In this document: in pieces, positions 7,984 through 16,267 of the stretch | Layout: each line of letters begins with the position of its first letter | Position numbering within the stretch: position 1 is the first letter of the stretch | Assembly: GCA_024399015.1 (NCBI GenBank) | Contig: JAKSIC010000009.1 | Location: 1 to 64,000 of the forward strand | From: Fibrobacter sp. | GTDB taxonomy: Bacteria; Fibrobacterota; Fibrobacteria; Fibrobacterales; Fibrobacteraceae | Length of the DNA stretch: 64,000 bases | Direction of reading: 5' to 3' | Notes under the pieces: generated by a model | The model's database searches: none | The model's input: the letters and a program-made list of their open reading frames with translations, nothing else | What the model was told of the DNA's origin: nothing | Translations under genes and position numbers: made by a program

Positions 7984-8064
7984 ATAAAAGTAGAAAATTG
8001 AATATTTAATAATGTCAATGAAAAGGGTAAATTAGGGTTCGAAAACAAACAAAAGGAGTCCATT

Positions 8065-8952
8065 ATGACCGAAAAGTATATCGCAGACCGTTACGAACTG
8101 AACAAGAATCTTGCCCAGATGCTGAAAGGTGGCGTCATCATGGACGTGACCACTCCGGAACAGGCAAAGATTGCTGAAGCCGCAGGGGCTTGCGCTGTCA
8201 TGGCATTGGAACGTATTCCCGCCGACATCCGCGCCGCCGGTGGTGTCAGCCGCATGAGCGATCCCAAGATGATCAAGGGCATTCAGGACGCCGTTTCCAT
8301 CCCCGTCATGGCCAAGTGCCGTATCGGTCATTTTGCCGAAGCCCAGATTCTTCAGGCTATTGAAATTGACTACATCGACGAAAGCGAAGTTCTTTCTCCT
8401 GCCGACGACATTTTCCACATCAACAAGCGCGATTTCCAGGTGCCTTTTGTTTGCGGTGCCAAGGATTTGGGCGAAGCCCTCCGCCGTATTGAAGAAGGCG
8501 CTTCCATGATCCGCACCAAGGGTGAACCGGGCACTGGTGACATTGTCCAGGCTGTTCGTCACATGCGTTTGATGCAGCAGGAAATCGCTCGCCTCACCTC
8601 CATGCGTGAAGACGAACTCTACAACCGCGCCAAGGAACTCCAAGTTTCCTACGCACTCGTGAAATACGTTCACGATAACGGCAAGCTTCCCGTAGTGAAC
8701 TTCGCCGCCGGTGGTGTCGCAACGCCCGCCGATGCAGCCCTCATGATGCAGCTTGGTGCCGAAGGCGTGTTCGTGGGTTCCGGCATCTTCAAATCCGGCA
8801 ATCCTGAAAAGCGCGCCCAGGCCATCGTTCAGGCCGTCACCAACTACACCGACGCAAAGCTCATCGCAAAGCTTTCCGAAGATCTTGGCGAAGCCATGGT
8901 GGGCATCAACGAGCAGGAAATCGCATTGCTTATGGCCGAACGCGGCAAGTAA
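8065..8952 (+). CDS. pdxS: Pyridoxal 5'-phosphate synthase lyase subunit PdxS
   Basis: 295 residues, the usual length for PdxS/Pdx1. This (beta/alpha)8 subunit makes PLP from ribose 5-phosphate, glyceraldehyde 3-phosphate and ammonia. Visible signatures are [17 protein letters not shown], the first catalytic lysine in [10 protein letters not shown], the second in [12 protein letters not shown], and the phosphate loop [14 protein letters not shown]. It normally assembles as a dodecamer with twelve PdxT subunits. The start has a strong AAAAGGAG ribosome site. It is cotranscribed with pdxT, which begins 24 bases downstream, and lies opposite the PdxR-like regulator. Confidence 0.97.
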   Translation: MTEKYIADRYELNKNLAQMLKGGVIMDVTTPEQAKIAEAAGACAVMALERIPADIRAAGGVSRMSDPKMIKGIQDAVSIPVMAKCRIGHFAEAQILQAIEIDYIDESEVLSPADDIFHINKRDFQVPFVCGAKDLGEALRRIEEGASMIRTKGEPGTGDIVQAVRHMRLMQQEIARLTSMREDELYNRAKELQVSYALVKYVHDNGKLPVVNFAAGGVATPADAALMMQLGAEGVFVGSGIFKSGNPEKRAQAIVQAVTNYTDAKLIAKLSEDLGEAMVGINEQEIALLMAERGK

Positions 8953-8976
8953 TTTTGCAGCCTTAAAGGAGGCTCA

Positions 8977-9627
8977 ATGACTCAAACGAAAAAAGCCCCT
9001 GTCATCGGCGTCCTTGCCGTGCAGGGTGCATTTATTGAACACCGCAGAATTCTGGAAAGCCTTGGCGCAAAGACATTCGAAATCCGTCAGCTTTCTGATT
9101 TGAATCGCGCCCCCGCAGAAACCAAGAGCGGAAAGTTTCCTTTCGACGGTCTTGTTCTCCCCGGTGGCGAAAGCACTGTCCAGGGAAAACTGCTGAAGGA
9201 TTTGGGACTTTTCGAACCGCTGAAAAAGTTGATTCAGGACGGTCTCCCCGTCTTGGGAACATGCGCAGGTCTCATCCTTCTAGCACAGAAACTTTCCAAC
9301 GATAGCAACGTCTATTTCGGCACCCTGCCCGTCACCGTACAGCGCAACGCCTACGGCCGCCAGCTGGGAAGTTTCTTCGCGGAACAGCCCTTCAAAGGAA
9401 TCACGAACGCCACCGACGCCACCATCCCCATGACCTTCATCCGCGCCCCCGTGGTTTCAAGCGCCGGCGAAGACGTGGATGTCCTTGCGGAAGTTGATCA
9501 TAAAATAGTCGCAGTCCGCTACAAGAACCAACTGGGAATCACCTTCCATCCGGAACTGAACGAAGACACGAGAATTCATCAGTACTTCCTGAAAATGATT
9601 TTTTCTAACTTTGCCATTGATGGCTGA
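8977..9627 (+). CDS. pdxT: Pyridoxal 5'-phosphate synthase glutaminase subunit PdxT
   Basis: 216 residues. This class I glutamine amidotransferase supplies ammonia to PdxS. Visible motifs are VLAVQGAFIEH at the N-terminus, the glutamine-binding LPGGEST, the nucleophilic cysteine in GTCAGLILLA and the His-Glu pair in TFHPELNED. It is slightly longer than most PdxT proteins because of an insertion after residue 35 (NRAPAETKSGKFPFDG). A good AAAGGAGG site lies before the start. The end overlaps the start of the following ttcA-like gene by 8 bases. Confidence 0.96.
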   Translation: MTQTKKAPVIGVLAVQGAFIEHRRILESLGAKTFEIRQLSDLNRAPAETKSGKFPFDGLVLPGGESTVQGKLLKDLGLFEPLKKLIQDGLPVLGTCAGLILLAQKLSNDSNVYFGTLPVTVQRNAYGRQLGSFFAEQPFKGITNATDATIPMTFIRAPVVSSAGEDVDVLAEVDHKIVAVRYKNQLGITFHPELNEDTRIHQYFLKMIFSNFAIDG

Positions 9628-10504
9628 GAAACAGAAAAGAGAACTTTCCTTTGTGCAGAAGGTGGAACGTAGCATTTCCACCACTTATCGCGAACGTCTC
9701 TGGACGCCCTTCATCACGGCCATCAAGAAATACAAGCTGATCGAAGAAGGAGACAAAATTGCGGTCTGCATTTCGGGCGGCAAGGATTCCATGCTGCTGG
9801 CCAAGCTGATGCAGATGCTTTTGCGCCACACGGATTTTCAGTTTGAAGTCAAGTACCTGGTAATGGATCCGGGCTACAACAAGGTGAATCGGGAAAAGAT
9901 CGAGAGCAACGCCGCCCTGCTGGAAATTCCCATCACGGTTTTCGAGACCAACATTTTTGACGTTACCGAAAAGGTGGTCAAGTCTCCTTGCTATGTTTGC
10001 GCCAAGATGCGCCGCGGTCATCTGTACCACATGGCAAAGGATATGGGTTGCAACAAGATTGCCTTGGGCCACCACATGTCCGACGTCATCGAAACCACGG
10101 TCATGGCCATGTTCTACGGTGCGCAACTGCAGGGCATGATGCCCAAGCTTCGCAGCCAGAATTTTGACGGCATGGAACTGATTCGCCCCATGTACTGTAT
10201 CAACGAGCAGGACATTGTCAACTGGACAAAATACAACTGCCTGGAATTCATCCAGTGCGCCTGCCGCATGACTTCACGCACTGCAGAGCAGGAAGCCTGC
10301 GCCATTGACAATGCTAGCGGCGACGTCATCAGCGTCAGCAAGCGCAAGGAAACAAAGGAGTTGATCAAGCGCCTCAAGCGAATCAACCCCAATATCGAAA
10401 AGAATATTTTCAACAGCGTTCACGCCGTGTGCATCGAGACTTTTCCCGGCTACAAGGCCGGCGGCGAGCAGCACAGTTTTCTGGAAGATTACGATAAATC
10501 CTAA
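9620..10504 (+). CDS. ttcA: TtcA-like tRNA 2-thiolation enzyme
   Basis: 294 residues from the ATG at 9620, inside the end of pdxT. An upstream in-frame TTG at 9611 is less likely. TtcA makes 2-thiocytidine at position 32 of some tRNAs, using ATP and an iron-sulfur cluster. The PP-loop ATP site reads ISGGKDSMLLA. The CxxC pair is in CYVCAKMRRG and the third cluster cysteine is probably in IQCACRM. GHHMSDVIET is a family motif. No separate ribosome site is visible, so translation is probably coupled to pdxT. Other members of this thiolase group, such as TtuA-like enzymes, modify other positions, so the tRNA target is not certain. Confidence 0.85.
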   Translation: MAEKQKRELSFVQKVERSISTTYRERLWTPFITAIKKYKLIEEGDKIAVCISGGKDSMLLAKLMQMLLRHTDFQFEVKYLVMDPGYNKVNREKIESNAALLEIPITVFETNIFDVTEKVVKSPCYVCAKMRRGHLYHMAKDMGCNKIALGHHMSDVIETTVMAMFYGAQLQGMMPKLRSQNFDGMELIRPMYCINEQDIVNWTKYNCLEFIQCACRMTSRTAEQEACAIDNASGDVISVSKRKETKELIKRLKRINPNIEKNIFNSVHAVCIETFPGYKAGGEQHSFLEDYDKS

Positions 10505-11112
10505 TTCAACACAATGCTTGCTGCGCAAAGCGCAAGGGACGCCGCCATTACCGCATTCACCTGCTTTTGATAATGGACAAAGAATCGCTGCAAGGCAGCC
10601 CCAGTAAAGAGCCAGGCCAGATTGCAAACGGGTCCAATAAAGGGCAAGAGCAAAGCCAACAACAGAACAGAAAGTAAGCTGTGATTATAGGGCAGCAAAA
10701 ATGTGGTCTGAACAGTCACGCAAAAGAACATAATCTTCACATTGGTGAGCTGCACGAAAATTCCGCGTCGAAAATATTGAGCAGAGGAAGCGGCAGCAAT
10801 ATTTTCAGAGGCGCATTCCTGAATCATCTTTTCTCGCAGCAGGTGAACGGCCAGCCATAAAATGTAGGCGGCCCCCACCACAGACAAAACTTTTGCGTAT
10901 TCATTCAGGGCGGTTCCTACAAAGAAAGCTACGAATCCTGAAATCAGGGACACAATAGTAAAACCTGTGAACAGCCCCACCCATTGCTTGAGAGCCACAT
11001 TTTTTCCGCGGCTCAGCGCCAGCGAAAGGGAACTTAAATTTGCAGGACCTGGCGTAATACTTGTAATAAAGCTGTAGAATAAAAACGTAGGCAGAATTTC
11101 TAAGGGTATCAT
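10501..11112 (-). CDS. LysE family amino-acid exporter
   Basis: 203 residues with five to six hydrophobic segments, the length and layout of the LysE/RhtB exporter family. The family signature near the N-terminus reads ITPGPANLSSLSLALSRG. Members export lysine, threonine, homoserine or cysteine-pathway compounds across the inner membrane. It has its own AGGAGG site. Its stop codon overlaps the ttcA stop codon on the opposite strand. It lies downstream of cysK, but a terminator-like hairpin at 11131-11163 separates the two. The proximity to cysK and metY hints at a sulfur amino-acid or O-acetylserine substrate. Confidence 0.88.
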   Translation of the reverse strand: MIPLEILPTFLFYSFITSITPGPANLSSLSLALSRGKNVALKQWVGLFTGFTIVSLISGFVAFFVGTALNEYAKVLSVVGAAYILWLAVHLLREKMIQECASENIAAASSAQYFRRGIFVQLTNVKIMFFCVTVQTTFLLPYNHSLLSVLLLALLLPFIGPVCNLAWLFTGAALQRFFVHYQKQVNAVMAASLALCAASIVLN

Positions 11113-11130
11113 AAAACCTCCTAAAAGGAA

Positions 11131-11163
11131 AGCGCCAGAAAGCTAATGGAACTTCCTGGCGCT
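11131..11163 (-). terminator. Terminator after cysK
   Basis: The arms AGCGCCAG (11131-11138) and CTGGCGCT (11156-11163) form an 8-base stem. On the minus strand it is followed by TTCCTTTT. It lies between the cysK stop and the LysE start. Confidence 0.65.
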
Positions 11164-11194
11164 TAATTCACTTTAACACAGATAGGACAAAAAA

Positions 11195-12127
11195 CTATTC
11201 AGCGAAGAGTGCTGTAGAAAGGTAGCGGTCGCCGGTATCCGGGAGGAGGGCCACAATAGTCTTGCCCTTGTTTTCCGGACGCTTTGCCAGTTCCTTGGCG
11301 GCCCAAAGGGCGGCACCAGAAGAGATGCCCACCAGCACGCCTTCCTTGTGGCCGATTTCGCGACCGGCTTCGAATGCGGCTTCGTTTTCCACTGCGATGA
11401 TTTCGTCGTAGACCTTGGTGTTCAAGGTGTCAGGAACGAAACCTGCGCCAATGCCCTGGATCTTGTGAGCGCCAGCAACACCCTTGGAAAGTACCGGAGA
11501 GGAAGCGGGTTCCACAGCAACAACCTTCACGTTGGGGTTCTGGGACTTCAGATATTCGCCAACGCCCGTGACGGTACCACCGGTACCCACACCGGCAACA
11601 AAGATATCCACCTTACCGTCGGTGTCTTCCCAGATTTCCGGGCCGGTAGAAGCGCGGTGGGTTGCCGGGTTTGCCGGGTTCACGAACTGGCCAGGAATAA
11701 AGCTGTCCGGAATTTCTGCTGCCAGTTCGTTTGCACGGGCGATAGCACCCTTCATGCCCTTGGCGCCTTCGGTAAGAACAAGTTCTGCACCGTAGGCCTT
11801 GATAATCTGGCGGCGTTCAACGCTCATGGTTTCGGGCATCACGATGATGATGCGGTAGCCGCGGGCTGCAGCAACGGAAGCAAGGCCAATGCCAGTGTTA
11901 CCGGAGGTCGGTTCGATAATCACTGCACCGGGCTTCAGCTTGCCGGACTTTTCAGCGTCATCCAGAATGCCCTTGGCGATACGGTCCTTCACGGAGCCTG
12001 CGGGGTTGAAATATTCAAGCTTTGCAAGAACCTTCGCACCGAGATTGTTAGCGGCTTCGATGTGAGTAAGTTCCAGAAGAGGAGTGTGACCAATCAGCTG
12101 ATCTGCAGAAGTATAAATCTTAGACAT
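11195..12127 (-). CDS. cysK: Cysteine synthase A (O-acetylserine sulfhydrylase)
   Basis: 310 residues, the standard CysK length. It makes cysteine from O-acetylserine and sulfide with PLP in the cytoplasm. The PLP lysine is in [10 protein letters not shown]. The substrate loop reads [12 protein letters not shown] and the phosphate-binding glycine loop reads [15 protein letters not shown]. The C-terminal stretch [11 protein letters not shown] is also typical. An AAGGA ribosome site precedes the ATG. The next gene upstream is metY in the same direction, but about 110 bases with a heptamer repeat lie between them. No copy of the Rrf2-type box seen before metY is present directly in front of cysK. 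Confidence 0.96.
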   Translation of the reverse strand: MSKIYTSADQLIGHTPLLELTHIEAANNLGAKVLAKLEYFNPAGSVKDRIAKGILDDAEKSGKLKPGAVIIEPTSGNTGIGLASVAAARGYRIIIVMPETMSVERRQIIKAYGAELVLTEGAKGMKGAIARANELAAEIPDSFIPGQFVNPANPATHRASTGPEIWEDTDGKVDIFVAGVGTGGTVTGVGEYLKSQNPNVKVVAVEPASSPVLSKGVAGAHKIQGIGAGFVPDTLNTKVYDEIIAVENEAAFEAGREIGHKEGVLVGISSGAALWAAKELAKRPENKGKTIVALLPDTGDRYLSTALFAE

Positions 12128-12149
12128 ATTTGAAATCCTTTTTATTTTT

Positions 12150-12177
12150 AGTGGTTAGTAGTTAGTGGTTAGTGGTT
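12150..12177. repeat. Heptanucleotide tandem repeat AGTGGTT
   Basis: Four 7-base units, AGTGGTT, AGTAGTT, AGTGGTT and AGTGGTT, lie between metY and cysK. A partial reverse-complement copy (CTAACCACTAATCACT) is at 12210-12225, so the transcript could fold into a long hairpin. Two other heptamer repeats of different sequence occur at 47473-47493 and 52309-52329. Confidence 0.8.
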
Positions 12178-12239
12178 AGGCGCATGCTTCATTCTGCATT
12201 TCCTGTTTACTAACCACTAATCACTGTTTACTGCAGTTA

Positions 12240-13520
12240 TTAAACTGCGGCCAATGCCTGTTCCAGGTCCGCGATAATGTCATCGATGTGTTCCGTACCG
12301 ATAGACAGGCGGATGGTGGACGGCGTAATGTGCTGTTCCTTGAATTCTTCTTCGTTCAGTTCGGAATGAGTGGTGGTGTACGGATGAATCACCAGGCTCT
12401 TCACGTCGGCAACGTTTGCCAGCAGACTGAAGATCTTCAGGCTATCAATGAACTTCCAGGCTTCGGCCTGACCGCCCTTGATTTCGAAAGTAAAGATGGA
12501 GGCGCCACCCTTGGGGAAATACTTCTTGAAGTTTTCGTGGTCCGGATGGGTCGGCAGGCTGGGGTGGCTAACGGAAGCAACCTTGGGGTGCTTGGAAAGG
12601 AATTCCACCACCTTCTTGGTGTTTTCAACGTGGCGTTCGATACGCAGGGACAAAGTTTCAGTACCCTGGATGAGAGCCCATGCAGCGAACGGGGAAATTG
12701 CAGCGCCCTGGTCGCGAAGGAGGATTGCGCGGATGTAGGTCACGAATGCGGCACCCGGAACAGCATCGGCGAAGCTTACGCCGTGGTAGCTCACGTTGGG
12801 ATTTGCGATGGTGGGGAACTTGCCGGACTTCCAGTTGGTCTTGCCGGATTCAATGATGATGCCGCCCAGAGTTGTACCGTGACCGCCGATGAACTTAGTT
12901 GCGGAATGGACAACCACGTCTGCGCCGTGTTCAATGGGGCGGAACAGGAACGGAGTACCGAAGGTGTTGTCGACGATAACGGCGAGGCCGTGCTTGTGGC
13001 CAAGTTCGATAAGAGCGTCGATATCGGAAACGTCAGAGTTGGGGTTGCCGAGAGTTTCCAGGTAAAGGATCTTAGTGTTTTCCTTGATGGCAGCTTCAAC
13101 TTCGGCCAGGTTGTGAGTGTCAACGAAAGAAGTGCTGACGCCGAAAGGTGCCAAGGTGTGCTTCAGCAAGTTGTAGGAGCCACCGTAAATGGTCTTCTGG
13201 GCAACCACGTGATCGCCAGCCTGAGCGAGAGCTTCAATGGCATAAGTAATGGCAGCGGCGCCAGATGCAACGGCGAGGGCAGCGGAACCACCTTCCAGGG
13301 CAGCGATACGCTGTTCGAAAACGCCCTGGGTGGAGTTGGTCAAGCGACCGTAAATGTTACCGGCATCGCGGAGGCCGAAACGGTCAGCTGCGTGCTGGGA
13401 GTTGTGGAAAACGTAAGAGGTGGTTGCGTAAATAGGAACTGCGCGGGAATCGGTTGCGGGGTCTGCGGATTCCTGGCCAACGTGGAGCTGAAGAGTTTCA
13501 AAGTGAAGATTCTGAGACAT
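12240..13520 (-). CDS. metY: O-acetylhomoserine sulfhydrylase
   Basis: 426 residues, a Cys/Met metabolism PLP enzyme of the MetY length class. It uses sulfide and O-acetylhomoserine to make homocysteine. The N-terminal signature is FETLQLHVGQ. The active-site lysine lies in VVVHSATKFIGGHGTTLGG, and the family stretch YGGSYNLLKHTLAPFGV is present. An AAAGGAA site precedes the ATG. The upstream region holds at least two copies of a CCTAC-type 17-base operator, which probably places it under the Rrf2 regulator at 13851-14309. A cystathionine gamma-synthase is less likely because of the length and the GTTLGGI sequence. Confidence 0.93.
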   Translation of the reverse strand: MSQNLHFETLQLHVGQESADPATDSRAVPIYATTSYVFHNSQHAADRFGLRDAGNIYGRLTNSTQGVFEQRIAALEGGSAALAVASGAAAITYAIEALAQAGDHVVAQKTIYGGSYNLLKHTLAPFGVSTSFVDTHNLAEVEAAIKENTKILYLETLGNPNSDVSDIDALIELGHKHGLAVIVDNTFGTPFLFRPIEHGADVVVHSATKFIGGHGTTLGGIIIESGKTNWKSGKFPTIANPNVSYHGVSFADAVPGAAFVTYIRAILLRDQGAAISPFAAWALIQGTETLSLRIERHVENTKKVVEFLSKHPKVASVSHPSLPTHPDHENFKKYFPKGGASIFTFEIKGGQAEAWKFIDSLKIFSLLANVADVKSLVIHPYTTTHSELNEEEFKEQHITPSTIRLSIGTEHIDDIIADLEQALAAV

Positions 13521-13588
13521 GATTGAATTCCTTTCCGTGTTTGCGTCTACGGGGCGGTTTGTATTAAAGTTCTTTGGTTTTAGAATTT

Positions 13589-13605
13589 CCTACAAGTTTT
13601 GTAGG
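13589..13605. promoter_or_regulatory. Rrf2-type operator, perfect copy
   Basis: CCTACAAGTTTTGTAGG is a 17-base inverted repeat with perfect 7-base arms, 69 bases upstream of the metY start. Related boxes are at 13642-13667 and in front of the Rrf2 gene at 14374-14390. Confidence 0.75.
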
Positions 13606-13641
13606 TTTCTCAAACCGACAAACACAACTTAAAAACAATTT

Positions 13642-13667
13642 CCTACTTATCCAATAGGTTTTGTAGG
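13642..13667. promoter_or_regulatory. Two overlapping Rrf2-type operators
   Basis: CCTACTTATCCAATAGG (13642-13658) overlaps CCAATAGGTTTTGTAGG (13651-13667). Read on the other strand, the second is CCTACAAAACCTATTGG, close to the box in front of the regulator gene. Outer arms TTTCCTAC and GTAGGAAA also pair. Confidence 0.68.
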
Positions 13668-13783
13668 AAAACTACAACTTTTTTCACTTTTCTTCGCTTT
13701 CTATAGTTTTTAACTATAACCAATCCTTAAGAAAGGCTATAATTAGGCATTTTTCGCAGAATCTTGCAGGTTCGGAACAAATA

Positions 13784-13811
13784 AAAAAAAGCCAGTTTTC
13801 ACCAGCTTTTT
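13784..13811 (-). terminator. Terminator of the Rrf2 regulator gene
   Basis: On the minus strand, AAAAAGCTGGT and ACTGGCTTTTT form an 11-base stem (two G-T pairs) closed by a GAAA tetraloop and followed by a T-run. Confidence 0.75.
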
Positions 13812-13850
13812 AGAGATACGACGAGTGCAACGCCCCGAGTCGTTTAAATT

Positions 13851-14309
13851 CTAGAGCCCGCAGCTCCAGATTTTATCGTCGGGCATTTTGCCATCGGCGG
13901 CTTCAACACCACGCACAAACTGGTCCAGCTTAACTCCCTCTAGGTAACCGCGGATAATGCCGTCCAGTTCCTTCCACACTGGAAGCGTAATGCAAATGCC
14001 GGCGCGTTCGCACTTGTTCTCCTTGTCGTCCAGGCAGGCTACAGGCGCCACCGAGGTTTCCGTCAGGGAGAGAATATCCCACACGCTGCATTCCGAAGGT
14101 TCGCACTTAAGCTTGTAGCCACCGCCCTTGCCGCGGGCACCTTCCAGAAGCTTTCCGCGAACCAAGGTGCCGAGAATTCCTTCGAGATACTTTTCAGAAA
14201 TCTGCTGGCGACCTGAAAGTTCCTGCAGCTTCACGTAGTTTTCTCTACCATTCTTTGCCAAGTCAATCATGACGCGCAAAGCGTAACGGCCTTTTGTAGA
14301 AATTCTCAT
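13851..14309 (-). CDS. Rrf2 family regulator (IscR/CymR-like)
   Basis: 152 residues. The winged helix reads LQELSGRQQISEKYLEGILGTLVRGKLLEGARGKGGGYKL. Three cysteines at 92, 100 and 106 (ACLDDKENKC then RAGIC) match the position of the iron-sulfur ligands of IscR, with slightly different spacing. It could therefore sense iron-sulfur status, or sense sulfur supply in the manner of CymR with CysK. It lies next to metY and cysK, and a common 17-base box occurs before metY and before this gene. A sulfur-metabolism repressor with autoregulation is the simplest reading. A GAGGT ribosome site supports the start. Confidence 0.9.
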   Translation of the reverse strand: MRISTKGRYALRVMIDLAKNGRENYVKLQELSGRQQISEKYLEGILGTLVRGKLLEGARGKGGGYKLKCEPSECSVWDILSLTETSVAPVACLDDKENKCERAGICITLPVWKELDGIIRGYLEGVKLDQFVRGVEAADGKMPDDKIWSCGL

Positions 14310-14336
14310 TTGCTTACCTCACAACACAAATTAAAA

Positions 14337-14368
14337 AAAGAAAAGCCCCTTTGCGAGGCTTTTCCTTG
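14337..14368 (-). terminator. Terminator after the triple-FKBP gene
   Basis: On the minus strand, AAAAGCCTCGCAAAGGGGCTTTT folds into a stem of AAAAGCC and GGCTTTT, followed by C and a T-run. It lies between the FKBP gene and the Rrf2 gene. Confidence 0.65.
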
Positions 14369-14373
14369 AAAAA

Positions 14374-14390
14374 CTATAGGATTTGTAGGC
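14374..14390. promoter_or_regulatory. Rrf2-type operator upstream of the Rrf2 gene
   Basis: Read on the minus strand the site is CCTACAAATCCTATAGT, which aligns with the boxes before metY. It lies 65 bases upstream of the regulator start codon, consistent with autoregulation. Confidence 0.6.
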
Positions 14391-14404
14391 TTTCGTTTCT
14401 GGAA

Positions 14405-15631
14405 TTATTCGTTACCCAGATATTCCACGGCGAAGATCAAGGTGGATCCTGCAGGAATCGGGCCTGCGGCGCGGTTGCCGTAACCAATTCCCGGCGGAAC
14501 GATCAAGATTCTCTTTTCGCCCGGAAGCATGCCCTGAACGCCAAGTTCCCAACCGCGGATCACACGGCCACCACCCAGCGGGAAGCTGAATACCTGACCA
14601 CGGTCACGGGAGCTATCGAACTTGTAGCCATTGGTAAGCCATCCGGTATAATGGACCACAGCCTTGTCGCCCTTCTGGGCAGGTTCGCCTTCGCCCTGCT
14701 TGATTACAGCATAGCGCAAGCCTTCGGAACCATTTTCGAAAGTGAGAGCGGTTGTATCCGGGAAGAAGTCCATGGCGGCAGCCACAGCTTCGTCAATTTC
14801 AGAGGAAACCAGTTCAACCTTGAAAATCAAGGTGGAGTTGGAAGGAATCATAGAGTAGGCAGTTGCGCCATAACCCATGTTGGGAGAAACGCGAAACCAA
14901 CGGACGCCGCCGACCCGCATGCCTTCGAGACCCACTTCCCAGCCCTTGATCATTTTGCCAGCACCCAGCACTACCTGGAGGGGCTTGCCCATGTCCTTGG
15001 AGCTACCGAACTTGCGGCCAGAAAGGAGCCAGCCGGTGTAATGAGTCTTAAGCACTGAACCTACTGCAGCAGGCTTGCCGGAACCAACCTTTTCATCGTA
15101 AATCTTGAGACCCTTGGCGGCATCCTTCCACTTGAGGCCATCAACACTCTTGGGGAATGCATCCGGTTCCATGGGTTTTTCGGCAGCCACCAGTTCCACT
15201 TCAAAGTAAAGGTCGGAATAGGCAGGAATACCTTCCAAAGAGTTTTCGCCATAAGCCATCTGGTAGGGCACATAAAGCTTGCGGATTTCGCCAACCTTCA
15301 TTCCCATAAGGCCCTTTTCCCAACCCGGGATCACCATACCCACGCCGATAGTGAATTCCAGCGGTTCGCCATTTGCATAGGAGTCAGCAAAGGGACCGTT
15401 TTCAGCAGCTTCGGTAGATTCAGCGGTAGAGTCAGTTTTTGACACTTCTTCAGTTTTTGCTTCATTAGCCTTGGTGCTATCCTGGTACAGGAATCCTTTG
15501 TAATGGACTTTAATCAATTGTCCTGCACGAATGGGGTCACCGGAGCCTTCCTTTACGGTTTCCATTTTGAAAGGAACGGCGAAACAGCTCACACTCATCA
15601 ACAGAACAAGAAAAATCTTTAGTTTAGACAT
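14405..15631 (-). CDS. Exported peptidyl-prolyl isomerase with three FKBP domains
   Basis: 408 residues. A signal peptide ([14 protein letters not shown]) is followed by three FKBP-type isomerase domains at about 20-135, 155-265 and 290-405. Each carries the family core: [11 protein letters not shown] with [28 protein letters not shown] with [13 protein letters not shown], and [16 protein letters not shown] with [13 protein letters not shown]. The third domain is the most canonical, ending [23 protein letters not shown] in style. The first has a linker insertion rich in Glu, Ser and Thr. It should assist folding of exported proteins at proline bonds in the periplasm. Three tandem FKBP domains in an exported protein are uncommon in bacteria. 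Confidence 0.92.
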   Translation of the reverse strand: MSKLKIFLVLLMSVSCFAVPFKMETVKEGSGDPIRAGQLIKVHYKGFLYQDSTKANEAKTEEVSKTDSTAESTEAAENGPFADSYANGEPLEFTIGVGMVIPGWEKGLMGMKVGEIRKLYVPYQMAYGENSLEGIPAYSDLYFEVELVAAEKPMEPDAFPKSVDGLKWKDAAKGLKIYDEKVGSGKPAAVGSVLKTHYTGWLLSGRKFGSSKDMGKPLQVVLGAGKMIKGWEVGLEGMRVGGVRWFRVSPNMGYGATAYSMIPSNSTLIFKVELVSSEIDEAVAAAMDFFPDTTALTFENGSEGLRYAVIKQGEGEPAQKGDKAVVHYTGWLTNGYKFDSSRDRGQVFSFPLGGGRVIRGWELGVQGMLPGEKRILIVPPGIGYGNRAAGPIPAGSTLIFAVEYLGNE

Positions 15632-15703
15632 AATATCTCCTGTCTCATAAAATAGAAAATGCTAGTTTTTTAGAGTACGGGTTTCACCCAAACGGAATTG
15701 AAT

Positions 15704-16267
15704 ATGCTATCAATCATCATTGTAATCGCAATTATTGTCCTGTCGATCATTCTCGCCGCCATCGGTGCCTACGTGGTTATCCACAGCTCCGACGAAAAAG
15801 ACGAGCCCAAGCAGGTTATCGACGTGTCCGGCCAGTACGCTGTAGTGGTCCGCCCCGCCCGCGAATCCCTGGAAGCGGTCAAGCCCTCCGACGCATCGCT
15901 GCGCTCCTGGCTTGAAACCCAGAACTTGACCCCCGACCAGAGGGAAGCCCTGATCGCCCAGTGGCATCAGACCATGGATGAAACCATTAGAACCATTGAC
16001 GAAGGCGACCGCAACGGCACCGCCACCTACCGCATCGTTCTCGGCCCCAAGGGCAAGGAATACTGCAAGTTCGTCAACGAAGAAAACTTTATTACCCGCG
16101 AACAGATCCGCAACCATGCCGAGATCCTGCCGCCTTATGTTTTGGGCTGTGACTGCAAGCTCTTGCCGAAGCAGCCTTGGGAAAACCCAAGTAAATCCGG
16201 ATGGAAGGCTGTTGTACCGTCCCACGGAAGCAGCTACGACGTACCGGACTGGAGGCACCTTGCGTAA
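15704..16267 (+). CDS. Membrane-anchored protein of unknown function
   Basis: 187 residues from the ATG at 15704; a TTG at 15698 is possible. One strong membrane helix covers residues 2-27, followed by a soluble domain of about 160 residues. That domain contains a helical segment around SLRSWLETQNLTPDQREALIAQWHQTMDETIRTIDEG, then KGKEYCKFVNEENFITREQIRNHAEILPPYVLGCDC. Three cysteines are present at about 120, 148 and 150. I do not recognise a known family. The stop codon overlaps the start of the PorV-like barrel gene, so the two are translationally coupled. It may belong to the envelope function of that protein. Confidence 0.72.
   Translation: MLSIIIVIAIIVLSIILAAIGAYVVIHSSDEKDEPKQVIDVSGQYAVVVRPARESLEAVKPSDASLRSWLETQNLTPDQREALIAQWHQTMDETIRTIDEGDRNGTATYRIVLGPKGKEYCKFVNEENFITREQIRNHAEILPPYVLGCDCKLLPKQPWENPSKSGWKAVVPSHGSSYDVPDWRHLA

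Larger units (their letters stand above)
13521..13850. other. 330-base regulatory gap before metY
   Basis: This gap holds the metY promoter region with Rrf2-type boxes at 13589-13667 and the terminator of the Rrf2 gene at 13784-13811. The rest is AT-rich with no open frame I would support and no riboswitch pattern I recognise. Confidence 0.7.

Noticed and set aside
13521-13850. SAM or T-box riboswitch before metY
   Set aside because: No conserved core or terminator/antiterminator pair is visible; the palindromes there fit protein operators.
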